This document shows positions 54,347-63,696 of a stretch of 64,000 nucleotides of DNA, in pieces (position 1 is the first letter of the stretch; each line of letters starts with the position of its first letter). The DNA lies in NCBI RefSeq assembly GCF_003049735.1, contig NZ_PIRM01000001.1, positions 496,001 through 560,000 of the forward strand, in the 5' to 3' direction. The translations under genes and the position numbers were made by a program. A model generated the notes under the pieces. The model saw only the letters and a program-made list of their open reading frames with translations, ran no database searches and was not told the DNA's origin. Origin of the DNA: Campylobacter concisus. GTDB taxonomy: Bacteria > Campylobacterota > Campylobacteria > Campylobacterales > Campylobacteraceae.

Positions 54347-55552
54347 TTATTTTTTTAGTAAAGCCTTGAAAGTATCAACCGCATCAAGCTTTTCCCAAGG
54401 GTATTTTGCATTTCCCACTTGACCTTTTGCAGCTACTTTTGCGTATAAAAAGGTCTCTTTACTTGGTTTATCAAGACCAAATTTATTTGTTATCCAGCGA
54501 GGTGTCAGAGAAAAATGCTCGCTTACAAAATTTGAAAGCATATCGTCATTTACGCCATTTGCATGAGTTCCCATGGTATCAACGCTAACTGAAGTTGGCT
54601 TTGCAACACCGATCGCGTAGCTTATCTGGACGATACATTTTTTAGCAAGTCCAGCTGCGACGATATTTTTAGCTATCCAGCGCGCCGCATAAAGTCCGCT
54701 GCGATCAACCTTTGTGTAGTCCTTACTTGACTGAGCACCGCCGCCTATTGGACTATATCCACCAAAGCTATCAACGATTAGTTTTCTACCTGTTAGGCCG
54801 CTATCGTGAAGTGAGCTGTGATTTACATATCTGCCTGTTGGGTTTATATAGATGATCGTTTTTTCTTTATTATATAGCTCTTTTGGAAGGCCAGTTTCGT
54901 CTATTAATTTTTGTATTAGTGCGCGAAGCTCTTCTATCTTCATGCTCTCCACGCAAGGGGCAGAAACGACGATAGTGTGGATACTTTGAGGTTTGCAGTT
55001 TTCAAAGTTGTCTTTGCTACCGTAATCAATCGTAACTTGCGTTTTAATATCAACGCCAAGCTTATCAGGGTTTGCTTTGGCAAATTTATATACTTTTTCA
55101 CAAAGCATTCTTGCGTAAGTTATAGCTGCTGGCATAAATTCTTTTGCTTCGCAGCTTGCAAAACCAAACATAATACCTTGATCGCCTGCTCCGATCTCAC
55201 CACTACTTTGATCAACACCTTGATTTATATCTGGGCTTTGTTGATTTAGGCAGACTTTGACCTCGATATCATCTGGGTGCAAGCACTGCTCTTTTGTAAA
55301 GTTGCTCTTTCCATCATATCCGATATGCGCAAGAGCGTCTTTCACGATCTTTTCGTAGTCCTTATATGAGAGTTTTACCTTTGAGTTTATCTCTCCGCCT
55401 ATTACTATGTTTTTTCCAGCCACAAAAACTTCGCTTGCAACACGACCATTTGGATCTTGTGTCAAAATAGTATCCACTATGCTATCAGCGATTATATCAG
55501 CACATTTATCTGGATGACCTGGACTTACAACTTCAGAGGTAAATAGATACAT
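54347..55552 (-). CDS. metK: S-adenosylmethionine synthetase
   Basis: Makes SAM from ATP and methionine. The 401-aa protein carries SPGHPDKCADIIADSI near the N-terminus, GAGDQGIMFGFA and GGGAQSSKDYTKVDRSGLYAAR (GAFSGKD-type loop, here GGGAQSSKD). ATG has AAAGGA upstream and a TACAAT box further out. Single-gene unit. SAM feeds RsmH, PrmC and other methyltransferases in the window. Confidence 0.97.
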   Translation of the reverse strand: MYLFTSEVVSPGHPDKCADIIADSIVDTILTQDPNGRVASEVFVAGKNIVIGGEINSKVKLSYKDYEKIVKDALAHIGYDGKSNFTKEQCLHPDDIEVKVCLNQQSPDINQGVDQSSGEIGAGDQGIMFGFASCEAKEFMPAAITYARMLCEKVYKFAKANPDKLGVDIKTQVTIDYGSKDNFENCKPQSIHTIVVSAPCVESMKIEELRALIQKLIDETGLPKELYNKEKTIIYINPTGRYVNHSSLHDSGLTGRKLIVDSFGGYSPIGGGAQSSKDYTKVDRSGLYAARWIAKNIVAAGLAKKCIVQISYAIGVAKPTSVSVDTMGTHANGVNDDMLSNFVSEHFSLTPRWITNKFGLDKPSKETFLYAKVAAKGQVGNAKYPWEKLDAVDTFKALLKK

Positions 55553-55585
55553 TTTAATCCTTTTTTCTTGACTAAATTTTGTGCA

Positions 55586-55591
55586 ATTGTA
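55586..55591 (-). promoter_or_regulatory. -10 box (TACAAT) for metK
   Basis: TACAAT in TTTGTTACAATTGC on the minus strand, 33 nt upstream of the metK ATG. Confidence 0.4.
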
Positions 55592-55690
55592 ACAAATCTA
55601 TTTAAAAAGCTTATTAATCTTTATCAAATTCTTTATATTTAAAAATTGTTTAGCTAAAATCAACAAAAAACTAATTTATTAAGGTGTCAA

Positions 55691-57058
55691 ATGAATATGC
55701 TTAAAAACATAGCAAGAAGATACGCCGATGGAAATTTGATAGTTCAAATTTTGGTTGGTATCATCCTAGGTGCCCTAGTTGGCTTTTACACACACTATGA
55801 AGTAGCTCCTTATAACAAGATCTCAGCTAAAATTCAAACTATTCAAAACGAAAGTGGTTTGAGCGTAGATGAAGTTATAAAAACTCGCCTTAGTCAAGAT
55901 GAAGCCAAGCAGCTAAATGAAGCCAAAGAAAAAGCTAGTTCAGCCGATTCTATCGCAGCTTCAGCTTCAGTTTTAGGCGATTTATTCAAAGGTGCTTTAA
56001 AAGCTATCGCACCAATTCTTGTCTTTGTTTTAGTGGCAACATCCATCATTTTAAGAGATTTTGGTCATACAAAAGGTATGCAAAAGATCATTACACTCTA
56101 TCTAATTGGTACGTTTTTAGCAGCCGTTGTTGCAGTTATTGCTAGTTTCTTATTCCCAGTGGAGCTTTCTTTAAAAGGTCTTGCAAGTGCTGATATGTCA
56201 GCACCTCAAGGAATTACCAATGTCTTAAAAGATCTCATTTATAAAATGGTCGAAAATCCGATAAACGCCCTTGCAAATGGTAACTATATAGGCATCATCA
56301 CCTGGGCAGTTGGTAGCGGTATAGCACTTAGAAATTCCACAGCTGAGACCAAAAAAGTATTTAAAGACATAAGCGATGGCGTGACTCATATCGTTAAATT
56401 TATCATTAGACTAGCTCCATTTGGTATTTTTGGCATGGTAGCTATTAGCATTCATGAAACTGGATTTGAGGTACTTGCAGGATATCTAAAACTAATTTTA
56501 GTTCTTGTTGGGGCAATGCTTGTTGTCGCATTTATCATCTACCCAGCCATGGTTTTTGTATTAACTAGAAAAAATCCTTATCCACTTGTCATGATCTGCC
56601 TAAAAGAGAGCGCTATTTCAGCATTTTTTACAAGAAGCTCGGCCGCAAATATCCCTGTAAATATGGCACTTTGCAAAAAGCTTGGTCTAAAAGAGGAGCT
56701 TTACTCGATCTCGATCCCACTTGGAGCTACCATAAACATGGGCGGTGCGGCAGTTACCATTAGTATCCTAGCGCTTACTGCGGTAAATTCTATCCCATCT
56801 ATCACAGTTACATTTGGCGATGCGCTACTTCTTTGCTTTATCTCAGCTCTTGGTGCGTGTGGTGCTTCGGGCGTGGCTGGTGGCTCACTTCTTTTAGTGC
56901 CATTAGCGTGCGGTCTTTTTGGTATCAGCAATGACATAGCAATGCAGTTTGTAACAGTTGGCTTTACTATTGGTGTTATCCAAGACTCAGTTGAAACCGC
57001 GTTAAATAGCTCATCTGATGTACTTTTTACAGCAGTAGCTTCAGAGACTTCAAACTAA
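55691..57058 (+). CDS. sstT: Serine/threonine:sodium symporter SstT
   Basis: A 455-aa dicarboxylate/amino-acid:cation symporter (DAACS) of the SstT group. The core has eight helices with the re-entrant [22 protein letters not shown], the [16 protein letters not shown] motif (Na+/substrate site) and [27 protein letters not shown]. Compared with E. coli SstT there is a longer loop after TM1 (about 36-85: [18 protein letters not shown]), predicted helical and charged. An own AAGGTG ribosome site precedes the ATG; a hairpin follows the stop. Confidence 0.93.
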   Translation: MNMLKNIARRYADGNLIVQILVGIILGALVGFYTHYEVAPYNKISAKIQTIQNESGLSVDEVIKTRLSQDEAKQLNEAKEKASSADSIAASASVLGDLFKGALKAIAPILVFVLVATSIILRDFGHTKGMQKIITLYLIGTFLAAVVAVIASFLFPVELSLKGLASADMSAPQGITNVLKDLIYKMVENPINALANGNYIGIITWAVGSGIALRNSTAETKKVFKDISDGVTHIVKFIIRLAPFGIFGMVAISIHETGFEVLAGYLKLILVLVGAMLVVAFIIYPAMVFVLTRKNPYPLVMICLKESAISAFFTRSSAANIPVNMALCKKLGLKEELYSISIPLGATINMGGAAVTISILALTAVNSIPSITVTFGDALLLCFISALGACGASGVAGGSLLLVPLACGLFGISNDIAMQFVTVGFTIGVIQDSVETALNSSSDVLFTAVASETSN

Positions 57059-57065
57059 TCTTCAT

Positions 57066-57096
57066 AAAATTTCAGCTAAATTTTGGCTGAAATTTT
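57066..57096 (+). terminator. Hairpin after sstT
   Basis: AAAATTTCAGC (57066-57076) and GCTGAAATTTT (57086-57096) pair perfectly over 11 bp around a 9-nt loop, 7 nt past the stop. A T-rich stretch follows. Confidence 0.65.
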
Positions 57097-57115
57097 ACTT
57101 TTATCCATTTTTTTG

Positions 57116-57121
57116 TAAAAT
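57116..57121 (+). promoter_or_regulatory. -10 box (TAAAAT) for pepF
   Basis: TAAAAT after a T-rich run (TTTTTTTGTAAAATGTCC), 24 nt upstream of the pepF ATG, which has AAAGGA as ribosome site. Confidence 0.45.
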
Positions 57122-57145
57122 GTCCCAAAAATTTAAAGGATAAAT

Positions 57146-58867
57146 ATGCAAATTTGGGATCTAAAAGCACTTTTTGCAAACGAAAAAGAGTGCGAGCAAA
57201 ACGCACTAAATTTACAAAAAGAGTGCAAAAAATTTAAAGATAAATACCTTGAAAATTATGAAAATTTAAAAACAGACGAGTTTTTAAAGGCATTTTCTGA
57301 ATATGAAAATTTGATAGCTAAAATTTCAAAAGTAATGACTTACGCATTTTTAAATTTTGCCAAAGATACAAGCAAGGGTGCATTTTATGCAAAGATCGAT
57401 GAGATAGCGACAAAAGCAAATGAAAATTTAATATTTTTTGAGATCAAATTTAATGAGTTTAGTTCTAAAAAACAAGAAGAGATCATCAAAAGCTCTAAAA
57501 AATATGGCTACTATCTAAGCAATCTCGCTAAAGCAAAACCACACCAACTAAGCGTTGCCGAAGAAAGAGTCTTGCTTCGCACTGCAAGCACTGGGGCTGA
57601 GGGCTTTTCAAGGCTTTTTGATGAGAGCATGAGCAAAATGAGGTTTAAATTTAAAGGCGAACTTTTAAACGAAGAGGAAATTTTAGCCAAGCTTCATGAT
57701 AACGACCAAAACGTGCGAAAACTAGCTGCCAAAAGCCTCTCAAACGAGCTTAGCAAGCACCAGCACCTTCTTGGCTACATATATAATATGATAAAAACTG
57801 ATCTAAAAACAAGTTGCGAGCTTAGAAATTTCAAGCTTCCTGAAGAGCCAAGACACCTTGAAAATCAAATCACCAAAAAAAGCGTTGATTCGCTCATTGC
57901 TGTAACTGAGAAAAATTTTGATCTAGTTGCTAAATTTTACGAGCGTAAAAGAGAAATTTTAGGCCTTAAAAAGCTTTATGACTACGATAGATACGCGCCT
58001 CTTAGCAGCGAGAGCGAGTATAAATTTGATGAGTGCAAAAAGATAGTTTTAAAGGCGTTCGGGGCGTTTTCACCTAAATTTGGCGAGATAGCTAAAAGTG
58101 CCTTTAATGACGGCTGGATCGACGTTTATCCAGCGCCAAACAAGCGAGGTGGCGCGTTTTCTCACTCAGGATCAAGTGACACACACCCTTATGTTTTGCT
58201 AAATCACACCAATCAACGAAGAGACCTTTTCACGCTAGCTCACGAGCTTGGCCACGCCGTGCATCAAAAGCTCTCATATAGTGTAAGCTACCTAAACTCA
58301 GATACGCCACTAACCACGGCTGAGACAGCTTCAGTATTTTGCGAGATGCTAGTTTTTGATCACATTAAAGACGGTCTTAGCAAAAAAGAGAAAATTTCAC
58401 TGCTTGCTGGCAAGATCGAGGATATATTTGCCACGCTTTACCGCCAGATAAATTTCACCACCTTTGAAAGGGCCGTGCACGCACATGAAGGTGAGATCAG
58501 CCTAGATGAGCTAAATGAAATTTGGCTAAGAGAGAGCAAAAAGATGTTTGGCAAAAGTGTCACGCTAAATGACTACTACAAAATTTGGTGGAGCTACATC
58601 CCGCACTTCATTCACACGCCATTTTACTGCTACGCTTACTCTTACGCGCAGCTTCTTGTGCTTGCACTTTTTGGTCTTTATAAAAGCGGCAAATGCAAAA
58701 ATTTTGTCGAAATTTACACCGAGTTTTTGAGCCTTGGTGGGAGCCTTAGCCCAAGGGAGCTTGTAGGTAAATTTGGCTTTGACATAGATGATAAAAATTT
58801 CTGGCAGATTGGTATAAATGAGGTTAAAAAGCTAGTAGATGAGTTTTTAGAAATTTCAAAGGATTAA
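57146..58867 (+). CDS. pepF: M3 family oligoendopeptidase F
   Basis: A 573-aa zinc oligopeptidase of the M3B family. The zinc motif HELGHAVHQKL (His366 first) and the downstream Glu ligand in TAETASVFCEM (about 391-401) are present, with the substrate HSGSSDTHPYVLLNHT loop upstream and YYKIWWSYIPHFIHTPFYCYAYSYAQLLV late. It is cytoplasmic (no signal) and probably degrades small peptides. It starts the block running to smpB; the SspB-like gene follows by 1 nt, its AAAGGA lying in the pepF terminus. Confidence 0.95.
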   Translation: MQIWDLKALFANEKECEQNALNLQKECKKFKDKYLENYENLKTDEFLKAFSEYENLIAKISKVMTYAFLNFAKDTSKGAFYAKIDEIATKANENLIFFEIKFNEFSSKKQEEIIKSSKKYGYYLSNLAKAKPHQLSVAEERVLLRTASTGAEGFSRLFDESMSKMRFKFKGELLNEEEILAKLHDNDQNVRKLAAKSLSNELSKHQHLLGYIYNMIKTDLKTSCELRNFKLPEEPRHLENQITKKSVDSLIAVTEKNFDLVAKFYERKREILGLKKLYDYDRYAPLSSESEYKFDECKKIVLKAFGAFSPKFGEIAKSAFNDGWIDVYPAPNKRGGAFSHSGSSDTHPYVLLNHTNQRRDLFTLAHELGHAVHQKLSYSVSYLNSDTPLTTAETASVFCEMLVFDHIKDGLSKKEKISLLAGKIEDIFATLYRQINFTTFERAVHAHEGEISLDELNEIWLRESKKMFGKSVTLNDYYKIWWSYIPHFIHTPFYCYAYSYAQLLVLALFGLYKSGKCKNFVEIYTEFLSLGGSLSPRELVGKFGFDIDDKNFWQIGINEVKKLVDEFLEISKD

Positions 58868-58868
58868 G

Positions 58869-59318
58869 ATGTTAGACGAAATTTTAGATGATGAGAAATT
58901 TTCGCTCTTGATGAAGATGCACGTCTATGAGTGCATTGATTTTTTGCTTGAAAAAGGGGTAAATTTCTCAGTTATGGCAAATTTACCGCTAGTTAGCTTT
59001 GAGCCAAGCTTACCAGATGAGATAAGTAGAAGCTTTAGCATGCCTGTCATTATGTTTTCACTTGGTGGCTATACGCTTGAGAGTGCAAAGTTAACGCAAG
59101 ATGAGCTTAGTTTTGAGGCTGGCTTTGGTAGTGAAAATTTTGCCTCTGTGGTCTCCTTTCCGCTCGGTGCGGTGGTTCAAATTTTGGTTGAAAATAGCCC
59201 GATCCTTGTAAATTTTTCTATTCATAAGCCAAAAGAGAAGCAAGCGGACCACACAAAAAAATCGGTTTCAGTCTTTTTACAAAATCCTAAAAATAAAGAT
59301 ATATTTAAGAAAAAATAG
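58869..59318 (+). CDS. Putative SspB-like ClpXP adaptor
   Basis: A 149-aa soluble protein. Residues 14-37 (LMKMHVYECIDFLLEKGVNF) and 77-116 (QDELSFEAGFGSENFASVV, SFPLGAVVQILVENSPILVNF) resemble SspB, in which the core reads I-S-F-N-A-R-F-G-G followed by V-P-x-x-A-V-L-A-I-Y-A-R-E-N. As in SspB, a polar flexible tail follows (about 119-149, Lys-rich), ending NKDIFKKK; the canonical ClpX-binding C-terminal motif is not evident. If real, it would deliver ssrA-tagged proteins to ClpXP, interesting because smpB lies 4 kb downstream. The call is from pattern memory; otherwise hypothetical. Confidence 0.55.
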   Translation: MLDEILDDEKFSLLMKMHVYECIDFLLEKGVNFSVMANLPLVSFEPSLPDEISRSFSMPVIMFSLGGYTLESAKLTQDELSFEAGFGSENFASVVSFPLGAVVQILVENSPILVNFSIHKPKEKQADHTKKSVSVFLQNPKNKDIFKKK

Positions 59319-59369
59319 TAATTTTAAGCATTTTTGGCTAAAATCAAAAGAAAATTTAAAAAGCAAAAA

Positions 59370-61439
59370 ATGGAAAATTTACTATCAAATTTAAACAAAG
59401 CCCAGCGCGAAGCAGCTACCCACATAGACGGTGCGATGCTCATACTAGCAGGAGCTGGCAGTGGCAAGACAAAGACCATCACAACTAGACTTGCCTACCT
59501 CATCGGCGAGGTCGGCATAGACGCAGCAAATACACTAACTCTTACTTTTACAAACAAAGCCGCCAACGAGATGCGTAGTAGAGCCATGGCGATGCTAAGC
59601 CAAAGTGGCAAAAACTACTCGCCACTGCTTTGTACATTTCACAAATTTGGACTTTTGTTTTTAAAACTATATATTGAAAAGCTTGGTAGAAAAAATAACT
59701 TCGTCATAATAGACACAGACGATAAAAAACGTATCATCAAAAGCTTTGAAAGTCCAGTTGCCACGGCGATTTTGTCAAGCGAAATTTCAAACTACAAAAA
59801 CTCACTTTTAAGCGTCGAAGAGGTCTATAAAAACGCAAATTTCTCTTCATTTGACAAGAGCAAGGATAACTTTTACAAACAAGCTGCTCAAATTTATGAA
59901 AAATATGAAGATTATCTCAAAACTAATAATCTTGTTGATTTTGACGATTTATTGGGGCTTACATATAAAATTTTAGACGAAAACGAAGAGCTAGCTAGAG
60001 AAATTTCAAACCGCTACAAATACATAATGGTCGATGAGTATCAAGACACAAACGATCTTCAGTATAAACTGCTAAAAAAACTCTGTCTATGCCACGAAAA
60101 CATCTGCGTCGTAGGCGATGATGATCAAAGCATCTACGGCTGGCGTGGCGCAAAGATAGATAATATCTTAAATTTCAAAGATCAATTTAAAGACGTAAAG
60201 ATCATAAGACTTGAGAAAAACTACCGCTCAAGCGAGGCGATACTAAAGGCTGCAAACGAACTAATAGATCATAACCGCAACCGCCTTGGTAAGAAGCTTG
60301 TGGGCACAAAAGGCGAAGGCGAGGCCGTAAATTTGATAGAGAGCTTTGATGAGAGCGTTGAGGCTGGTAAGATCGCAAAATGTATAAAAGAGCTTTTAAG
60401 CAAAGGCGTGCAGGCAAAAGATATCGCGATCTTATACCGCATAAATGCGCTCTCTCGCTCACTTGAAGATGGACTAAATAAAGAGCAGATCGCTTATAAA
60501 ATGGTCGGCGGAGTTAAATTTTACGAAAGAGCAGAGATCAAAGATATCATAAGCTACTTAAGACTGATAAACAATCCAAATGATGACTTTTCAATAAGAC
60601 GCATCATCAATCGCCCAAAACGCGGCCTTGGCAAAGTTAGTCTTGATAAGCTTGAAAAGATGGCCTTTGAAGGCAAAATTTCCATTTACGAGGCAATCTC
60701 AAACATCTCTGATAACGACGAAGCCTTTAGCAAAAAGGTAAAATCAGCCCTTGTTGAGTTTGCAAACAACCTAAAAGAGCTTCAAGAAAGCAGCTCGGTT
60801 TTTGACCTAATAGATAAATTTGAAGCTAAATTTGGCGTGAAAAAATACTACGAGAGCTTGCCAGATGGTGCTGAAAGAGCGGCGAACATCGACGAGTTTT
60901 ACGCTGTTTTAAAAGATCAGATCAAGCAAAATCCAAGCTTTGATCTAGAGGAATTTCTAAACGAGATCACGCTAACAAGCGAGCAAGACGGCATCAGTGA
61001 CGAGGCTATTAGCATTATGAGCGTGCATGCGAGCAAGGGGCTTGAGTTTGAGCACCTTTTTGTGATCGGCCTTGAAGAAGGATTTTTCCCGCTCATTGGC
61101 GATGGAAGCGACATCGAAGAGGAGCGCAGGCTTGCGTACGTGGCGATAACAAGAGCTAAGAAGACACTTAGCCTAAGCTTTGCAAACTCACGCTTTTACA
61201 AGGGTCAGCGAACAAGACTAAATAAAAGTAGATTTTTAAGCGAAAGTGGCATAACACATGGCTCGCTAGTTATCGAGCAGAGTAATGAATTTAAAAAAGG
61301 TGACCTCGTTAAACATAAAATTTTTGGTATCGGCAGGGTAAGCGCGGTTAGCAAGATCAAAAAAGAGTTTAAACTGACCATAAATTTTGGTGGCAATGTA
61401 AGAGAGATAATGTCAAGCTTCGTGGAAAAGGCCGTATGA
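59370..61439 (+). CDS. uvrD: UvrD/PcrA-type ATP-dependent DNA helicase
   Basis: A superfamily 1A 3'-5' helicase for excision repair and replication restart. With ATG at 59370 it has 689 aa: LNKAQREAATHIDGAML (Q motif), AGAGSGKTKTITTRL (Walker A), VDEYQDTNDLQ (Walker B), GDDDQSIYGWRGA (motif III), MSVHASKGLEFEHLF and VAITRAKK (motifs V-VI), plus a C-terminal Tudor-like domain (GDLVKHKIFGIGRV). A TTG at 59334 would add 12 residues without SD. Its stop overlaps truB. Confidence 0.95.
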   Translation: MENLLSNLNKAQREAATHIDGAMLILAGAGSGKTKTITTRLAYLIGEVGIDAANTLTLTFTNKAANEMRSRAMAMLSQSGKNYSPLLCTFHKFGLLFLKLYIEKLGRKNNFVIIDTDDKKRIIKSFESPVATAILSSEISNYKNSLLSVEEVYKNANFSSFDKSKDNFYKQAAQIYEKYEDYLKTNNLVDFDDLLGLTYKILDENEELAREISNRYKYIMVDEYQDTNDLQYKLLKKLCLCHENICVVGDDDQSIYGWRGAKIDNILNFKDQFKDVKIIRLEKNYRSSEAILKAANELIDHNRNRLGKKLVGTKGEGEAVNLIESFDESVEAGKIAKCIKELLSKGVQAKDIAILYRINALSRSLEDGLNKEQIAYKMVGGVKFYERAEIKDIISYLRLINNPNDDFSIRRIINRPKRGLGKVSLDKLEKMAFEGKISIYEAISNISDNDEAFSKKVKSALVEFANNLKELQESSSVFDLIDKFEAKFGVKKYYESLPDGAERAANIDEFYAVLKDQIKQNPSFDLEEFLNEITLTSEQDGISDEAISIMSVHASKGLEFEHLFVIGLEEGFFPLIGDGSDIEEERRLAYVAITRAKKTLSLSFANSRFYKGQRTRLNKSRFLSESGITHGSLVIEQSNEFKKGDLVKHKIFGIGRVSAVSKIKKEFKLTINFGGNVREIMSSFVEKAV

Positions 61440-62257
61440 ACGCCATCTTCGTGGCAAACAAGCCAGCTAGCATGAGTTCAAACCACTTTTTAGGGCGACT
61501 AAAGAGAAAATACGGCGTTAAAAAGGCTGGATTTTCAGGCACACTTGATCCATTTGCAAGCGGTTGTTTAATAGTCGCTTTTGGCTCGTATACGAAATTT
61601 TTTAGATTTTTAGACAAAAGTCCAAAAATCTATGAGGCGACTATTTGGCTTGGGGCGAGTAGTCCTAGCATGGATAATGAAAATATCACTGAAATTTCAA
61701 ATGTAAAAGAGCTAAATTTAGAAAAACTTGAAGCCATTAGAGGCGAGCTAATGGGCAAGATAAGCTATGTCCCGCCAAAATTTAGCGCCAAGCATGTAAA
61801 TGGCATAAGAGCTTACAAGTTAGCAAGAAGCGGCGAGGAATTTGAGCTAAAGACAGAAACGATGGAAATTTTTGATAGCCAAATTTTAAACTATTCTCAC
61901 CCATTTTTAACCATTCGTCTAAGCGTAAGCGAAGGAAGTTATATCCGTTCGTATGCAGAAATTTTTGGAAAAAGGCTTGGTTATAATGTAACTTTAAGCT
62001 CATTAAAAAGGATAAGTGAAGGCAAATTTTGCTACGAAAATGAAAAATTTTTGAATATTTGTGATTTTTTAAACATTCAGGAAAATATATACTTTGGGGA
62101 TATAAACGATATTCTTGATGGTAAGAAATTAAAAATTAACGATTTTGAAACACAAAAGCAAGGAATTTATTTGCTAAATTATGATAAATTTATGAGCGTA
62201 ATCCAAATCACGGATGATACTATAAATTACACTCTAAATAAGGTTGAAAAATGTTAA
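61436..62257 (+). CDS. truB: tRNA pseudouridine-55 synthase TruB
   Basis: Isomerises U55 of the tRNA T-arm. The 273-aa protein has VANKPASMSSNHFLG, the catalytic AGFSGTLDPFASGCLIVAFG with Asp38, YVPPKFSAKHVNGIRAYKLAR and the late SEGSYIRSYAEIFGKRLG motif. It overlaps uvrD at its start (ATGA) and csrA at its end. No PUA domain follows; the C-terminal 50 residues are variable. Confidence 0.95.
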   Translation: MNAIFVANKPASMSSNHFLGRLKRKYGVKKAGFSGTLDPFASGCLIVAFGSYTKFFRFLDKSPKIYEATIWLGASSPSMDNENITEISNVKELNLEKLEAIRGELMGKISYVPPKFSAKHVNGIRAYKLARSGEEFELKTETMEIFDSQILNYSHPFLTIRLSVSEGSYIRSYAEIFGKRLGYNVTLSSLKRISEGKFCYENEKFLNICDFLNIQENIYFGDINDILDGKKLKINDFETQKQGIYLLNYDKFMSVIQITDDTINYTLNKVEKC

Positions 62258-62481
62258 TCCTAGCAAGAAAAGAAAATGAAGAAATTTTAATAGGAAATGA
62301 CATAAAAGTTGTCATAGTAAATATTTCAAAAAATACTGTTAAACTCGGTATCGAAGCACCACGAAATACAATGATACTAAGAAGTGAACTAGCAAATGAT
62401 ATCAAAAACGAAAATATCCATGCCACAAAAACTGCAAGTGAAGCCGATATCCACGAGCTAGCTAAAAAAATCGAGAAATGA
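62251..62481 (+). CDS. csrA: Carbon storage regulator CsrA
   Basis: Global RNA-binding translational regulator that in Campylobacter is antagonised by FliW and represses flagellin. The 76-aa protein begins MLILARKENEEILIGNDIKV and contains VKLGIEAPRNTMILRSEL (the usual V-K-L-G-I-E-A-P). The conserved R-x-E near the alpha-helix start is I-L-R-S-E. It overlaps truB by 7 nt and ispE by 4 nt. Confidence 0.96.
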   Translation: MLILARKENEEILIGNDIKVVIVNISKNTVKLGIEAPRNTMILRSELANDIKNENIHATKTASEADIHELAKKIEK

Positions 62482-63221
62482 AAAGCTTTGCAAAGATAAA
62501 TATATTTTTAAAGATAGTTGGCACTAGAGGCAGCTACCACGAAATTTTATCGCGCTTTATCCTCTGTGAGCAGCTTTTTGACGAAATTTATTTTAAAAAG
62601 TCAGATTCATTTGCCATAGAATGCAGCAACTGCGATATAAAAGAAAACATCATCCAAAAAGCGATAGATGAGCTAAAAAAAGCCGGCTTTTCAAACGAGC
62701 TCGATGAGTTTTTTAGCTCCCATAAAATCATCATCAACAAAAATATCCCAATTGGTGCTGGTCTAGGAGGAGGTAGTTCAAACGCTGCCACCTTTTTGCT
62801 AATGGTAAATGACGAACTAAATTTAAATATAAAACGCGAGAATTTGATACAAATAGCCTCCAAAATCGGTGCAGATGTGGCTTTTTTCGTAAGTGGCTAC
62901 AAGGCAGCAAATGTAAGCGGTATAGGCGAGATCATAGAAGAATTTGATGACGAAGTGCCAAATTTAAATATTTTCACGCCAAATGTTTTTTGCTCCACGC
63001 CGATGGTTTATCAAGAATTTAGAAGCAATTTCTTACAATACATAGACGTTAATGCTGCAAAAAAAATGCAAAATTTAAAGAGCAAAGAGCTACTTGAAAT
63101 TTATAAAAACGGGGAGTTAAACGATCTTTTTGCCCCATGCTTTAAGCTCTATCCACAGATGAATGAGTTTAAAGATAAATTTCTAAGTGGTAGTGGCAGT
63201 AGCGTATTTAGCGTAAAATAA
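62478..63221 (+). CDS. ispE: 4-diphosphocytidyl-2-C-methyl-D-erythritol kinase
   Basis: GHMP kinase of the MEP isoprenoid pathway. The 247-aa protein begins [22 protein letters not shown] and has the ATP loop [18 protein letters not shown] (about 92-108), [11 protein letters not shown] and [10 protein letters not shown] (motif III). It starts at an ATGA overlap with csrA; smpB follows 11 nt on. Confidence 0.96.
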   Translation: MKSFAKINIFLKIVGTRGSYHEILSRFILCEQLFDEIYFKKSDSFAIECSNCDIKENIIQKAIDELKKAGFSNELDEFFSSHKIIINKNIPIGAGLGGGSSNAATFLLMVNDELNLNIKRENLIQIASKIGADVAFFVSGYKAANVSGIGEIIEEFDDEVPNLNIFTPNVFCSTPMVYQEFRSNFLQYIDVNAAKKMQNLKSKELLEIYKNGELNDLFAPCFKLYPQMNEFKDKFLSGSGSSVFSVK

Positions 63222-63232
63222 AAGGTAAAATT

Positions 63233-63688
63233 TTGATAAAAGATCTAGCAAAAAACAAGAAAGCTCTGCACGACTTTAGCATACTTGAAACCTTCGAGGC
63301 TGGCATCGTTTTAAAAGGCAGCGAAGTCAAGGCTCTAAGGGCTGGTAGAGCAAATCTAAAAGATAGCTTTGTACGTGTCATAAAGGGCGAGCTTTTCTTA
63401 CTAAACGCCCATATCAGCTATCTTGAGACCACACATAGCGCATTTCGTCCAAATGAGCGAGCAGCCAGAAAACTTTTGATGCATAGAAAGCAGATTGATA
63501 AAATTTTCGGTCAGGTTTCACAAGATGGACTAGCGTTAGTTGTTTTGGCGCTTTATCTAAGCGATAAAAATATCGTAAAAGCAAGGCTTGCCCTTGCAAA
63601 AGGTAAAAATTTACACGATAAACGCGAGACTCTAAAAAGACGCGAGGCAGACAAAGAGGCAAGAGCTGCCATAAAAAGATATGTTTAA
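63233..63688 (+). CDS. smpB: tmRNA-binding protein SmpB
   Basis: Binds tmRNA for ribosome rescue and tags nascent proteins for ClpXP. The 151-aa protein contains [36 protein letters not shown] and the C-terminal [19 protein letters not shown]. The start is TTG at 63233 with AAAGG 7 nt upstream; no ATG is available before the conserved KNKKALHDF start. It is the last of the truB-csrA-ispE-smpB run; the ssrA gene is not in view. Confidence 0.97.
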   Translation: MIKDLAKNKKALHDFSILETFEAGIVLKGSEVKALRAGRANLKDSFVRVIKGELFLLNAHISYLETTHSAFRPNERAARKLLMHRKQIDKIFGQVSQDGLALVVLALYLSDKNIVKARLALAKGKNLHDKRETLKRREADKEARAAIKRYV

Positions 63689-63696
63689 GGGATAAG

